Shown here piece after piece: positions 52,866 to 61,290 of a stretch of DNA of 64,000 nucleotides (within the stretch, counting starts at the first letter, position 1; the number at the start of each line of letters is the position of its first letter). This stretch comes from Pseudarthrobacter defluvii (GTDB lineage: Bacteria > Actinomycetota > Actinomycetes > Actinomycetales > Micrococcaceae), in the NCBI RefSeq assembly GCF_030816725.1, contig NZ_JAUSYG010000001.1, forward strand, positions 806,001-870,000. Reading direction: 5' to 3'. The notes beneath the pieces are model-generated. The model worked only from the letters and a program-made list of their open reading frames with translations. It ran no database searches and was not told the DNA's origin. A program made the position numbers and the translations under genes.

Positions 52866-53843
52866 ATGAATCCTGGCGTGGAGTTCGGCATATCGGTCGC
52901 TTTGTGCACCTACAACGGCGCCCGGTTCCTGTCCAAACAGATAGACAGCATCCTCGGTCAGTCCGTCCCACCAGAGGAGATTGTGATTCGGGACGACGGG
53001 TCTGCCGACCAGACGCTCCGAATCATAGAGAGCTATGGCGAGGTTCTCACTTTGCTTCCTGCTGGAGAACGTTTGGGTGTGACCCGCAACTTCGAGCAGG
53101 CCATCTCCGCCTGCAAAGGCCGGTACATCGCACTCAGCGACCAGGACGACATATGGGAGCCCTACAAGCTGGAACGGCTGCGGGAGGCGTTTGAAGCCGA
53201 CAGCGGTCTTAGGCTTGTTGGCTCCAACGCCCAGGCGATCGATGAGAAGGACAAGCCGATGGGTTTCGACCTGTTCAGCGCGATCGCCCTCACTGATGCT
53301 GAAAAAGACACGTTGTCCAGCGGGGCAGGATTCGATGCTCTGATCAAACGCCCGCTGTTCACCGGGGCGACGGTGATGTTCCGAAGGGAACTGCTCGACG
53401 CCGCAAGTCCTTTCCCCGCGCTCTGGCTGCACGACGAGTGGCTTGCCATTATTGCTGCGGCAACCGGCCGAGTCCGGCTTCTCCCGGATCAGCTGACCCG
53501 CTACCGGCAGCACGACTCGAATGTGGCTGGGGTGAAAGAGAACACTGTTCTACGCAAGGTGAGCAAGGTGCGGAAACTGATTGCCCCCCGCCACTTGCGT
53601 CACCAAGCACTCCTGGCGCGCCGTGAGTCGCTGCTGGCTCAACTGAAAACTATCGATGCTCCAGGCAACGCAATTGCCAAGGCGGAGGCCGCCCTTGCCC
53701 ACGAGGAATTCCGTTCTGGGCTGCCCAAGTCCCGTGCGTTGCGGATTGCACCTATCCTGGGCGAGCGACGAACGGGACGTTATGACTCCGTTGACTACGG
53801 CAACCGTGAAGTGCTGAGGGACCTTTTGTCATCCCCACGCTGA
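52866..53843 (+). CDS. Family 2 glycosyltransferase (rhamnosyltransferase-like)
   Basis: This 325-residue GT-A transferase has ISVALCTYNGARFLSKQIDSIL at the start and EEIVIRDDGSADQTLRII for the nucleotide-sugar. DQDD at about residue 93 acts as the metal motif (IALSDQDDIWEPYKLE), and LHDEWLA is the acceptor-side acid. The pattern is that of rhamnosyl and other cell-surface glycan transferases. Codon use is noticeably less GC-rich than the neighbouring genes, which may mark acquisition from elsewhere. It stands alone between a terminator and the GntR operon. Confidence 0.82.
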   Translation: MNPGVEFGISVALCTYNGARFLSKQIDSILGQSVPPEEIVIRDDGSADQTLRIIESYGEVLTLLPAGERLGVTRNFEQAISACKGRYIALSDQDDIWEPYKLERLREAFEADSGLRLVGSNAQAIDEKDKPMGFDLFSAIALTDAEKDTLSSGAGFDALIKRPLFTGATVMFRRELLDAASPFPALWLHDEWLAIIAAATGRVRLLPDQLTRYRQHDSNVAGVKENTVLRKVSKVRKLIAPRHLRHQALLARRESLLAQLKTIDAPGNAIAKAEAALAHEEFRSGLPKSRALRIAPILGERRTGRYDSVDYGNREVLRDLLSSPR

Positions 53844-53859
53844 CCGTCAAGGAAGGCCA

Positions 53860-54942
53860 CTATCCGCCCAAGCGGAGGGTGATCACCAGACCGATCAAGG
53901 CAGCCACTCCGGCCAGCAGCATCGCCGCGCGGGGGTCCCCGAAGTTCAAGGTCCAGCCAATGCCGAACCTGCGGGGAACCAGCAGTGCGGGGTCTTCCCG
54001 GTTGATGTAGATCAGGCCGGCCCGCCAGTACCTGTCATCGTCGCGGTGCGTCAGGCCGGTGTCCTCCTCTTCCCCGCCGCGGTCCCTGTTGTTCCTGGCC
54101 AGGACCGCCACGGCTGCCACCACGGAGGCCAGGACCGGGAGCACAATCACCAGCGGGGCCCACCGTGTAACCGTCCCGGTCCACATCAGCAGTGACGACG
54201 CCATCAGTCCCAGGTCGATCATGCCAACCAGCCCGAGCAGTGCCTGGGCGCCCAGCGACATGTAATGCCGGGCCCAGCGGGCAGAACCCGTCGGGCGGGC
54301 TGGGTCAAGATCCGGCCGGCTGCGGACGATGGCGGCCGCCATGCCCGCCAGCAGTGCCGTGAGGCCCAGCTGCAGGAAAACCAGCGAGAAAGCAGAGCCG
54401 ACCGACTTCACCTCCATCCGGTCCGGTGCACCGTTGACTCCATAGTGCACGGCGAGGTCTTGGGGCATGGAGGGGTACAAGAGGATGCCGATGGCTGCCG
54501 TCCCGGCCGTGATGATGACAGCCGGTGCCAACCAACGCCAGGGGAACCTTGGGGGATTGGTCCGGAGTTCGGTGTCGACTGCCATGCCTTGGTGTACGCC
54601 CTCGAACCAGCCTCCGGCGGCCTATGCTGCCCCGATCTCCTGGTGCGCCAGGAAGAAACAGCCGTACCAGGTACCGACGAGCACCATCACGGACAACGGC
54701 AGCAGTAGCGGCTGCCCGGTCACGGCGATGCTGCCCACCCCGGTCAACGCAATGACGCCGCCGCAGATCAACACCCGCCGCCGGTACAGGCGGGCCTGCT
54801 CCGCCACCACGGGGCTGGCTGCATACTGTTCCGGAATCCGGACGCCGAAGGGCACCGTGCCGCTGGTGACTGAAGGCAGCACCAGCGCGAGTAGAAGAAC
54901 CAGTCCCAGCAGCACGAAGCCCAGGATGATGGAAATGATCAT
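53860..54942 (-). pseudogene. DUF1648 membrane protein gene interrupted by an in-frame amber codon
   Basis: Two open stretches, 54622-54942 (106 residues, three membrane helices) and 53860-54585 (241 residues, DUF1648-type helices with DLAVHYGVNGAPDRME), lie in the same frame. They are parted only by TAG at 54622-54624. Between them the frame reads AA-stop-AAGGWFEGVHQG with no further stop, so one base change (probably AAG to TAG) splits a 360-residue protein. The first part overlaps the GntR stop by four bases. Either the gene is dead or two parts are made separately; ATG 54585 could start the second part. Confidence 0.8.
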
Positions 54943-55331
54943 TGCGAGTCCTCCTGCTGCATGTCACCAAATGAATCGAGCAACGTGCGGCAGACCTGGA
55001 GCACGTCTTCGGCAGGTACTCCGCGTGCGACTGCCTCTGCCAGAAGCGTCCGGGCCCGGGCTGTCCAGTCAGGGGAAATCAATTGGTCTGTCGCAGCCGC
55101 CGTCACCACGGCCCCAGTCCTGCGGCCCAGGCGGATCAGCCCTTCCTGGCGAAGGAGATCGTAGGCTTTGTTGACGGTGTGGAAGTTGATGCCGAAGTCG
55201 GCGGCGAGGGTCCGGGTGGGCGGCAGCGTGCTTCCTTCGGTGAGTGCGCCGTGCGCCATCGCTTCCACGATTTGGTCCCGGATCTGCTGGTAGATCGGCA
55301 CTTCTCCGGTCAGGTCCACATTGAGGATCAA
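54939..55331 (-). CDS. GntR-family transcriptional regulator (YtrA type)
   Basis: This 130-residue protein has the GntR winged helix (PIYQQIRDQIVEAMAHGALTEGSTLPPTRTLAADFGINFHTVNKAYDLLRQEGLI) and a short C-terminal tail instead of a ligand domain, as in the YtrA group. It starts at TTG 55331 after AGGG. It is followed, with a four-base overlap, by the DUF1648 membrane gene. A perfect palindrome 16 bases upstream fits autoregulation. Confidence 0.88.
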   Translation of the reverse strand: MILNVDLTGEVPIYQQIRDQIVEAMAHGALTEGSTLPPTRTLAADFGINFHTVNKAYDLLRQEGLIRLGRRTGAVVTAAATDQLISPDWTARARTLLAEAVARGVPAEDVLQVCRTLLDSFGDMQQEDSQ

Positions 55332-55346
55332 CGCCCCTGCCCTCCC

Positions 55347-55371
55347 TTTGTTCTATTAGTTATAGAACAAA
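55347..55371 (-). promoter_or_regulatory. Operator-like palindrome upstream of the GntR gene
   Basis: TTTGTTCTAT and ATAGAACAAA form perfect 10-base arms around TAGTT. The site lies directly ahead of the TTG start and is very AT-rich in this genome. It is the likely binding site of the GntR protein. Confidence 0.75.
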
Positions 55372-55532
55372 GCAAAATGCCTGCCAAGAGGTTCGTCACT
55401 GTTGCGGTTCCCGGAGTGCACTCCTCGGTTTGACTTGTGATTCAGGACACTTTATGTTGGGTGCAGATGGGGGAAAGCGCATTCCAAACGTTGCCCCACC
55501 TCTGAACACATCCAGCAATGAGGCGGAGCCAT

Positions 55533-56411
55533 ATGACAGTCGCGGCAAGTGATATGAAAACGGGCGCGGGAACCCCGGGTAAGCCAACCCGAAACCACCA
55601 GCCCCGTCGCAGGGCTAATGCACGTGCGGGGAAATGGCTCTCGGAGCTTTGGCGCCCCGCTGTTTTTGTCCTGGTACTTTTGGCGGTCTGGTGGCTCGTC
55701 ACTGCCCAGGGGTGGGTGGCACCGTTCATCCTGCCCAGCCCTCAGGACACTGTCGAAACCGCGGCCAAGAACTCGGCCTATCTTCTGCAGCACACCGGCG
55801 TGACAACCTTGGAGACCGTCCTCGGCTTCATCATCGCCTTCGTAGTCGGTGAACTGGTGGCCGTACTCATGATTTATTCAAAGTCCCTGGAAAAGACTAT
55901 GTATCCGCTGATCCTTTTCGCGCAGGTCATCCCCAAGATCGCCATCGCCCCGCTGTTCGTGGTGTGGCTCGGCTTCGGGCTGGAACCCAAGGTATTCGTA
56001 GCCGTGCTGATGGCATTCTTCCCGATCGTCATCTCCGGCATGGCGGGCCTGAAGTCCGTTGACCCCGAGATTTTGGAGCTCACCTCCACCATGGGTGCCA
56101 ACCCCTTCAAGACCTTTTGGAAGATCCGCCTCCCAGCCTCCCTGCCGCAACTGCTGTCCGGCCTGAAGGTGGCAGCAACGCTGGCAGTCACCGGCGCCGT
56201 GGTAGGCGAATTCGTCGGAGCCAACGAGGGACTTGGCTATGTCATCCTCCAGGCCAACGGAAATATCGACACCGCCATGCTGTTCGCAGCCCTGATCATC
56301 ATGTCGCTGCTCGGTGTCCTGCTCTTCGCGATCATCCAGGTGGCTGAATGGTTCCTTATTCCCTGGCACTCGTCGCGCCGAACCCTGGGTGCCTCGACCG
56401 TCTCCTCCTAG
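55533..56411 (+). CDS. ABC transporter permease (SsuC/ThiX/TauC type)
   Basis: This 292-residue inner-membrane permease has about six helices. The EAA-type loop contacting the ATPase reads ELTSTMGANPFKTFWKIRLPASLPQLLSGLKVAATLAVTGAVVGEFVG. It works with the binding protein and ATPase encoded next. ATG 55533 is preferred because GGCGGAG lies just upstream; ATG 55518 is in frame. The substrate is not set by the permease itself. Confidence 0.87.
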   Translation: MTVAASDMKTGAGTPGKPTRNHQPRRRANARAGKWLSELWRPAVFVLVLLAVWWLVTAQGWVAPFILPSPQDTVETAAKNSAYLLQHTGVTTLETVLGFIIAFVVGELVAVLMIYSKSLEKTMYPLILFAQVIPKIAIAPLFVVWLGFGLEPKVFVAVLMAFFPIVISGMAGLKSVDPEILELTSTMGANPFKTFWKIRLPASLPQLLSGLKVAATLAVTGAVVGEFVGANEGLGYVILQANGNIDTAMLFAALIIMSLLGVLLFAIIQVAEWFLIPWHSSRRTLGASTVSS

Positions 56412-56460
56412 ATTTTCCAACTCTCCAGTGCCACTCGCATCTAGTACTGAAGGAACTGAC

Positions 56461-57498
56461 ATGACAATCGCTCGCCGATCAATCCTCGCCGCCGGCATCG
56501 CCGCCGCAGCCCTGACTATGTCCGCCTGTGGCGGCGGTTCCGGTGCAACCGCTGGCAGCGGTGCCGGCTCCGCCGCGGCCGGGGAGACCAAGGCTGTATC
56601 ACTGATGCTCAACTGGTACCCCTACGGCGAACATGCCCCGTTCTACTACGGCGTGGAACAGGGCATCTTCAAGAAGCACGGCATCGACCTGACCATCAAG
56701 GCAGGCCAGGGCTCCACCAAGACGGTCCAGGCGACGGGCCAGGGGCAGGTGGACTTCGGCTGGGCAGACACCCCCGCTGTGCTGGCCAATGTCGACAAGG
56801 GTGTCAAGGTCAAGAGCCTCGGCGTCTACCTGCAAACCACGCCCTCTGCGGTCCAGGTCTTCAGCGACTCGGGAATCAAGACCCCGGCAGACTTGAAGGG
56901 CAAGACGATTGCAGTCTCCGCAGGCGACGCCCCCACCGTCACCTTCCCGATCTTCCTCAAGGCAGCCGGCCTCAGCCCGGACGACGTAAAACAGCAGAAC
57001 CTGGACGCTGCAGGCAAGATTGCCGCCGTGATGTCCAATAAGGTGGATGGGCTGATCGGCTTCGCGCATGACCAGGGACCCACCATTGCGAATAAGAGCG
57101 GTAAGCAGATGAGCTACCTGCGCTACGCCGACGCCGGTCTCAACTTTTACTCCAATGGCCTGATCTCTTCCGATTCCTACCTATCCAAGAACAAGGACGT
57201 CGCCACCCGGATGATGGCCGCCCTCTCGGAATCCTTCGAAGCCGCGGTGCAAAACCCTGAAGCTGCGGCCAAGTCGATGGACGGCAAGGACCCGCAGATT
57301 CCGCCGGCCCCGGTGGTGCTGGACCAGTGGAAGGAAACCATCAAGCTGCTTCACACGTCCGCCACCCAGGGCAAGAAGCCGGGTGTGAACGATGCGGCGG
57401 ACTGGACCGCCACGATCGACACGCTCAAGGGGGCCGGGCTGCTTGAAAGCGGAGGCGACGCGGCGAAGTACTACGACTCGCAATACCAGCCGAAGTAG
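56461..57498 (+). CDS. ABC transporter substrate-binding lipoprotein (NMT1/THI5-like)
   Basis: This 345-residue protein has a lipoprotein signal (LTMSAC, Cys about 23) and a Gly/Ala/Ser linker. The NMT1/THI5 domain starts SLMLNWYPYGEHAPFYYGVEQGIFKKHGID. Such proteins bind pyrimidine thiamin precursors, riboflavin-like molecules, taurine or nitrate. The family does not settle the ligand, and no TPP riboswitch precedes the operon. It lies between permease and ATPase genes. Confidence 0.85.
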   Translation: MTIARRSILAAGIAAAALTMSACGGGSGATAGSGAGSAAAGETKAVSLMLNWYPYGEHAPFYYGVEQGIFKKHGIDLTIKAGQGSTKTVQATGQGQVDFGWADTPAVLANVDKGVKVKSLGVYLQTTPSAVQVFSDSGIKTPADLKGKTIAVSAGDAPTVTFPIFLKAAGLSPDDVKQQNLDAAGKIAAVMSNKVDGLIGFAHDQGPTIANKSGKQMSYLRYADAGLNFYSNGLISSDSYLSKNKDVATRMMAALSESFEAAVQNPEAAAKSMDGKDPQIPPAPVVLDQWKETIKLLHTSATQGKKPGVNDAADWTATIDTLKGAGLLESGGDAAKYYDSQYQPK

Positions 57499-57509
57499 GA
57501 GGAAGCGAC

Positions 57510-58319
57510 ATGGCCGCCACGTTGCCGGACGTTCCCTTGACGGGCACCTCGCCCGTCGTCGGGATTGAAAATATGAATGTCACCTTTTCCTCCAAGCGCG
57601 GGAGGCTCACGGCTCTGGAAGGCATCGACCTGGCAGTTGCCCCGGGGGAGTTCCTGTCCATCGCTGGCCCGTCCGGTTGCGGCAAATCAACACTTCTGAA
57701 GGTCGTGGCCGGGCTGACCAAAGCCAGCGCCGGGAGTGTGGAGCTGCGGGGCCAGCAGGTCAAGGGCCCGCGGAGGGACATCGGATACGTGTTCCAGCGT
57801 GCGGCCCTGCTGGAATGGCGCAACGTGCGGGGCAACATCCTGCTCCAGGCCGAGATGCGTGGCATGGACCGTGCCAAGGCCGCCCGCCGCGCCGACGAAC
57901 TGATCGAGATGACGGGCCTGAGCGGCTTTGAACACTCGATGCCCCATGAATTGTCAGGCGGCATGCAGCAACGCGTTTCACTGTGCCGGGCACTGCTCCA
58001 TGAGCCGGACGTGCTCCTCATGGATGAGCCGTTCGGGGCGCTGGACGCGTTGACGCGTGAGCGCATGAACATCGAACTGCATCGGATCTGGCGGGAGACC
58101 GGGACCACGGTGATCCTGGTAACCCACTCGGTGGCGGAGGCCGTGTACCTGGCCAACCGGGTTGTGGTGATGAGCCCTCGCCCCGGACGGATCCTGGAAA
58201 CCATCGACGTGCCGCTGGGCAACAACCGTGACTACGCACAAACCATTGAGAAACCGGAGTTTGTCCGGATTGCCGCGCGCATCCGTGACCTTCTGGGGGC
58301 AACGCACGCGGCCGAGTGA
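57510..58319 (+). CDS. ABC transporter ATP-binding protein
   Basis: This 269-residue ATPase has Walker A GPSGCGKST (about residues 49-57), Q-loop VFQRAALLEW, signature LSGGMQQR, Walker B VLLMDEPFGALD and switch THSVAEA. It energises the permease encoded two genes upstream. ATG 57510 lies after GGAGGAAG. An inverted repeat follows the stop and probably ends the operon. Confidence 0.92.
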   Translation: MAATLPDVPLTGTSPVVGIENMNVTFSSKRGRLTALEGIDLAVAPGEFLSIAGPSGCGKSTLLKVVAGLTKASAGSVELRGQQVKGPRRDIGYVFQRAALLEWRNVRGNILLQAEMRGMDRAKAARRADELIEMTGLSGFEHSMPHELSGGMQQRVSLCRALLHEPDVLLMDEPFGALDALTRERMNIELHRIWRETGTTVILVTHSVAEAVYLANRVVVMSPRPGRILETIDVPLGNNRDYAQTIEKPEFVRIAARIRDLLGATHAAE

Positions 58320-58344
58320 GCTTTTCCACCCTCGGCTTTGGTGG

Positions 58345-58376
58345 TCCCCGGGCAAGCAGTAATTGGTGCCCGGGGA
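58345..58376 (+). terminator. Inverted repeat after the ABC operon
   Basis: Perfect 10-base arms TCCCCGGGCA and TGCCCGGGGA flank a 12-base loop. There is no T tract, so it may be a Rho-type or processing signal rather than an intrinsic terminator. Confidence 0.6.
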
Positions 58377-58429
58377 GCATCCTGCCGTAAGGTTGAAGCC
58401 TCCACAGGTCTCTCAAAAAGGTCAGAATC

Positions 58430-58612
58430 TTGACTACTTCTCCGCATGCACCCGCGCTCGCTGCGCTCGAAAACTTTGGCTGGACAGCCCTCTCCGCCGG
58501 CGCCGCCGCCGTGCTGCTTCCGGTGATCGGACTGAAGGCACTTTCAAATGCCGTGTTCCCCAAGGCATCAAAGACACCCCCCGTCCAGGAACGCCACTAC
58601 CTGATCCAGTAA
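58430..58612 (+). CDS. Small single-helix membrane protein
   Basis: This 60-residue protein starts at TTG 58430. It has one hydrophobic helix (about 20-40, TALSAGAAAVLLPVIGLKAL) flanked by polar ends and a basic C-terminus. No family is recognised. The support is a plausible ribosome site, membrane-protein composition and position in an otherwise empty stretch. Confidence 0.5.
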   Translation: MTTSPHAPALAALENFGWTALSAGAAAVLLPVIGLKALSNAVFPKASKTPPVQERHYLIQ

Positions 58613-58728
58613 CGGCAGCTGCCGGAGCCCAGTGTCACGGACGCCTGGCACGCCTCCCTCACCGTCGCTTCCAGCCGGTCATGGCCGTGTAGCGTACAGG
58701 AAGATCAATCAGCCTGAGGGGGCAGCGC

Positions 58729-58815
58729 TTGAATATCATTTATTTCCCGGCCACCGCTCCAGCCGCGGCCTCGAACCAGGACCGGCCCAGCATCGACACG
58801 TGGCGCCAGCCGTGA
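58729..58815 (+). CDS. Possible 28-residue leader ORF coupled to the next gene
   Basis: TTG 58729 follows the strong site GAGGGGG. It opens 28 codons (MNIIYFPATAPAAASN...) ending in TGA that overlaps GTG 58812 by four bases. The strong site in front of a short ORF suggests a translational leader. A sequencing or assembly frameshift joining the two is the alternative. Confidence 0.45.
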   Translation: MNIIYFPATAPAAASNQDRPSIDTWRQP

Positions 58816-59330
58816 CCCAGCAGGCGGCTCCGCCGCTCACCCTGTTCTGGAAACTCGTCATCACGCTCGCCGCCGTCGTGGGCATGGGCACTTGTGCGGG
58901 GCTGTGGGCGCTTTACGACCACTTCCTCGCGGTCCATCCCGGCAGTGTTGCGGTGCTGCAGCAGCCGGCCGCGGAGCGGGACGCCGTGCGGCTGCAGCGC
59001 ATCACACCAGGGGAAGCGGACATCGACAAGGCGAGATTCCTTGCCACCTATGACACCACCACCTTCTACGCCACGCCCGGTGAAAGCCCGGAAGACTACT
59101 GCGTCGTGGTCAAGCCGACCTATGACAGTAGGTGGTACTGGGAATCCTGCGGCACGATGTTTGACGGCCGCGACCAGCTTGCTGCCGCCACAGACCAGCA
59201 GGGACGCTACGCGATCCTGGTGCCGGACCAGTTCGACCATAAGTCCTGGGAAGCGGAAGGCTGGGTCACCGTCCACCCCAACCTGCTCATCCAACCCCTG
59301 GCTTCCTGCCACGCCCCGCTGCGGTGCTGA
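58812..59330 (+). CDS. Hypothetical single-span membrane protein
   Basis: This protein of 172 residues from GTG 58812 has one N-terminal helix (about 10-33, LFWKLVITLAAVVGMGTCAGLWAL) and an extracytoplasmic part. The latter has cysteines near YCVVVKP, ESCGTMF and the last residues (SCHAPLRC). No family recognised. A longer frame from 58632 has no ribosome site. Confidence 0.55.
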   Translation: MTQQAAPPLTLFWKLVITLAAVVGMGTCAGLWALYDHFLAVHPGSVAVLQQPAAERDAVRLQRITPGEADIDKARFLATYDTTTFYATPGESPEDYCVVVKPTYDSRWYWESCGTMFDGRDQLAAATDQQGRYAILVPDQFDHKSWEAEGWVTVHPNLLIQPLASCHAPLRC

Positions 59331-59520
59331 CGTGCCGGCACGGGCTTGGACGGGCTGCGCCGCCGTAGAAATTTTTTGTTTTTTCGCATCAGGGTCTTTA
59401 CGCCCTAGCCGAAGGCTATTAACGTGGAACGCGTCATAGTCCGGATGGGCGCCGGGGGCGTCCGGGAAGGGGGAGTGCATCACCGCTGACCGATACCAAA
59501 AGACAAATGACCACTACGTC
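59331..59520 (+). other. Non-coding, AT-rich patch with small hairpins
   Basis: A T-rich stretch at 59368-59384 is followed by two small hairpins, AGGG/CCCT and TAGCC/GGCTA (59391-59412). They may end the upstream gene. No gene seen. Confidence 0.4.
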
Positions 59521-59546
59521 GAAAGCCCCTCCTAGGAGGGGCTTTC
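59521..59546 (+). terminator. Perfect palindrome terminator over the sigma-factor stop
   Basis: GAAAGCCCCTCCT and AGGAGGGGCTTTC form a perfect 26-base palindrome. The sigma-factor stop codon (59532-59534, minus strand) lies at its centre. T-rich flanks are short, but the symmetry suits a bidirectional end signal. Confidence 0.75.
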
Positions 59547-60821
59547 CCTTTGCCCCTGGCGGCCGTGGCTGTCGGGCAGCCCCTCCAGCCGGGCACGGAG
59601 GAACCGCTCTTCCGCTCCGTTGTCGGTAAGGATCAGTGCCTCCTCAAAGGCCACCCGCGCGTCCCCCGGGCGGCCAAGGCGGACCAGGAAATCCCCGCGG
59701 GCGGCGGCAAGGTAGGGGTAGCGTGCCAGCTGTGGTTCTGCTCCGAGCGCATCCAGCTCCGCGAGTCCTTCCGCAAAACCTGACGCGAAGCCCAGCGCAA
59801 TGGCCCGGTTCAGCTGGACCACCGGGGAGGGCCACCTTTCCACGAGCAGGTCATACAGGCCCAGGATCTCGTGCCAGTCAGTGTCCGGCCAGGACCCACT
59901 CTGGTCATGCACGGCTGTGATGGCCGCCATGAGCGCGAAGCGGCCCGGTAGCCCCGCAGCCAGCGACTCCCGCAGCAGTGACACGCCTTCCTCGATGGCC
60001 CGCCGGTCCCACTTGGACCGGTCCTGGTGCTCGAGCAAAACAATGTCCCGGTGTCCGTCCAGCCGGGCGCCGGTGCGGGCCCCGGTGAGCAGGACCAGGG
60101 CCAGGAGCCCGGCGACATCGGCATCGCCGGGAAGCAACGCGTGCAGCATTCTCGCCAGCTCAAGTCCGCGCTCCGCAAGGTCCCTGCGCATCAGATCCGC
60201 TCCCGAGGGTGCCGTATGCCCTGTGGTGTACACCAGGTACACGACTGACAGCACCCCATCCACCCGCTCGTGCAGCTCGGACGCCGCCGGCACGCGGTAG
60301 GGGATGTGCGCGGCCGCAATCTTCTTCTTCGCCCTGGTGATCCGTGCCGCCATGGTTGCCTCCGGGACCAGGAACGCCCGCGCCACCTCGGCCGTCGAGA
60401 GTCCGCACAAGAGCCGCAGGGTCAGGGCCACCTGGGCCTCAACCGCCAGCGCTGGGTGGCAGCAGGTGAAGATCAGCCGGAGCCGGTCATCCGGGATGCC
60501 CTCTTCGTCGATGGCCAGGTCTTCAACCCCAGGCTCGCCCGGGCTCAAAAGTTTTGGCAAGGCGTGCTCCGCCGTGGCTGCCCGACGGCGGGCGTCAAGG
60601 GCCCGGCGTCGCGCCGTAACCGTAAGCCACGCCCCTGTGTTCCGGGGGATACCGCTCCCGCCCCAGCTGGCCAAGGCGCTGGCATAAGCGTCCTGTACCG
60701 CCTCCTCGGCGGCGTCGATGTCACCCGCAACCCGCACCGTGGCCGCCAGCACAAATGCCCACTCCCGGCGGTGCGCATCCGCAACCGCCGCAGCAACCTC
60801 AGCGCTGGCGGTCCGGGGCAT
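59532..60821 (-). CDS. ECF-type RNA polymerase sigma factor (large, YCII-associated)
   Basis: This 429-residue sigma factor has region 2 at about 20-85 (HRREWAFVLAATVRVAGDIDAAEEAVQDAYASAL), region 4 at about 135-185 (ALTLRLLCGLSTAEVARAFLVPEATMAARITRAKKKI) and a long C-terminal domain with TPR-like helices. This long class is typically paired with a YCII/DGPF protein. ATG 60821 overlaps the stop of the YCII gene (TGATG), so they are coupled. No classical anti-sigma gene is adjacent. Confidence 0.88.
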   Translation of the reverse strand: MPRTASAEVAAAVADAHRREWAFVLAATVRVAGDIDAAEEAVQDAYASALASWGGSGIPRNTGAWLTVTARRRALDARRRAATAEHALPKLLSPGEPGVEDLAIDEEGIPDDRLRLIFTCCHPALAVEAQVALTLRLLCGLSTAEVARAFLVPEATMAARITRAKKKIAAAHIPYRVPAASELHERVDGVLSVVYLVYTTGHTAPSGADLMRRDLAERGLELARMLHALLPGDADVAGLLALVLLTGARTGARLDGHRDIVLLEHQDRSKWDRRAIEEGVSLLRESLAAGLPGRFALMAAITAVHDQSGSWPDTDWHEILGLYDLLVERWPSPVVQLNRAIALGFASGFAEGLAELDALGAEPQLARYPYLAAARGDFLVRLGRPGDARVAFEEALILTDNGAEERFLRARLEGLPDSHGRQGQRESPS

Positions 60822-61156
60822 CAGCTGGCCACCCGCACCGGCCACACTTCGACTCCGACTCCAGCGGGTACCTCCTTGGCGATTTCAAGCGCTTCATCGA
60901 GGTCGGTTGCCTCGATCAGGTAGTAGCCGCCCAAGGTTTCCTTCGACTCCGCGAAGGGGCCATCGGTTACCAGGAACCCCCCGTTTCCGTCCCGCCGTAT
61001 GGAGGTGGCTGTGGAGGAGGGGTGCAGGGCAGCTCCGCCGAGCAGGGACGGGCCACGCCGCTGCTGGAACTGCTGGTAGCTGGCGCTGATGGATTCCCCT
61101 TCAGCCTGCCTGGCCACCGCCTCGTCCTGGTAGATCAGGATCAGGTACTTGGACAT
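60821..61156 (-). CDS. YCII-related (DGPF domain) protein
   Basis: This 111-residue protein starts MSKYLILIYQDE and contains the hallmark DGPFAESKETLGGYYLIEA. YCII-domain proteins of this type sit beside ECF sigma factors and are thought to sense or handle a small molecule for them. It overlaps the sigma gene by one base (TGATG) and is the first gene of the pair. Function is not proven for the family. Confidence 0.88.
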   Translation of the reverse strand: MSKYLILIYQDEAVARQAEGESISASYQQFQQRRGPSLLGGAALHPSSTATSIRRDGNGGFLVTDGPFAESKETLGGYYLIEATDLDEALEIAKEVPAGVGVEVWPVRVAS

Positions 61157-61267
61157 GTCGTGCTCCTTTGCCGTGGTGACAGGACCCTATCGAGCCCCTA
61201 CCCATACGACGCGCATCGGACGCACAAATCGACAACATCACAAGACCAAATTGGGCCAGCATTTCAG

Positions 61268-61290
61268 CTGGCCGTTACGCTAACGGCCAG
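61268..61290 (-). terminator. Inverted repeat over the stop of the secreted protein gene
   Basis: CTGGCCGTTA and TAACGGCCAG form perfect 10-base arms around a 3-base loop. The TAA stop of the gene lies inside. No T tract follows. Confidence 0.6.

Noticed and set aside
54622..54942. Treating the 106-residue ORF as an independent membrane protein
   Set aside because: The same frame continues without stops after a single TAG into the DUF1648 part, so one interrupted gene is the simpler reading.
55440..55532. Possible TPP riboswitch before the ABC importer
   Set aside because: The conserved CTGAGA and GAACCTGA-type cores are absent.
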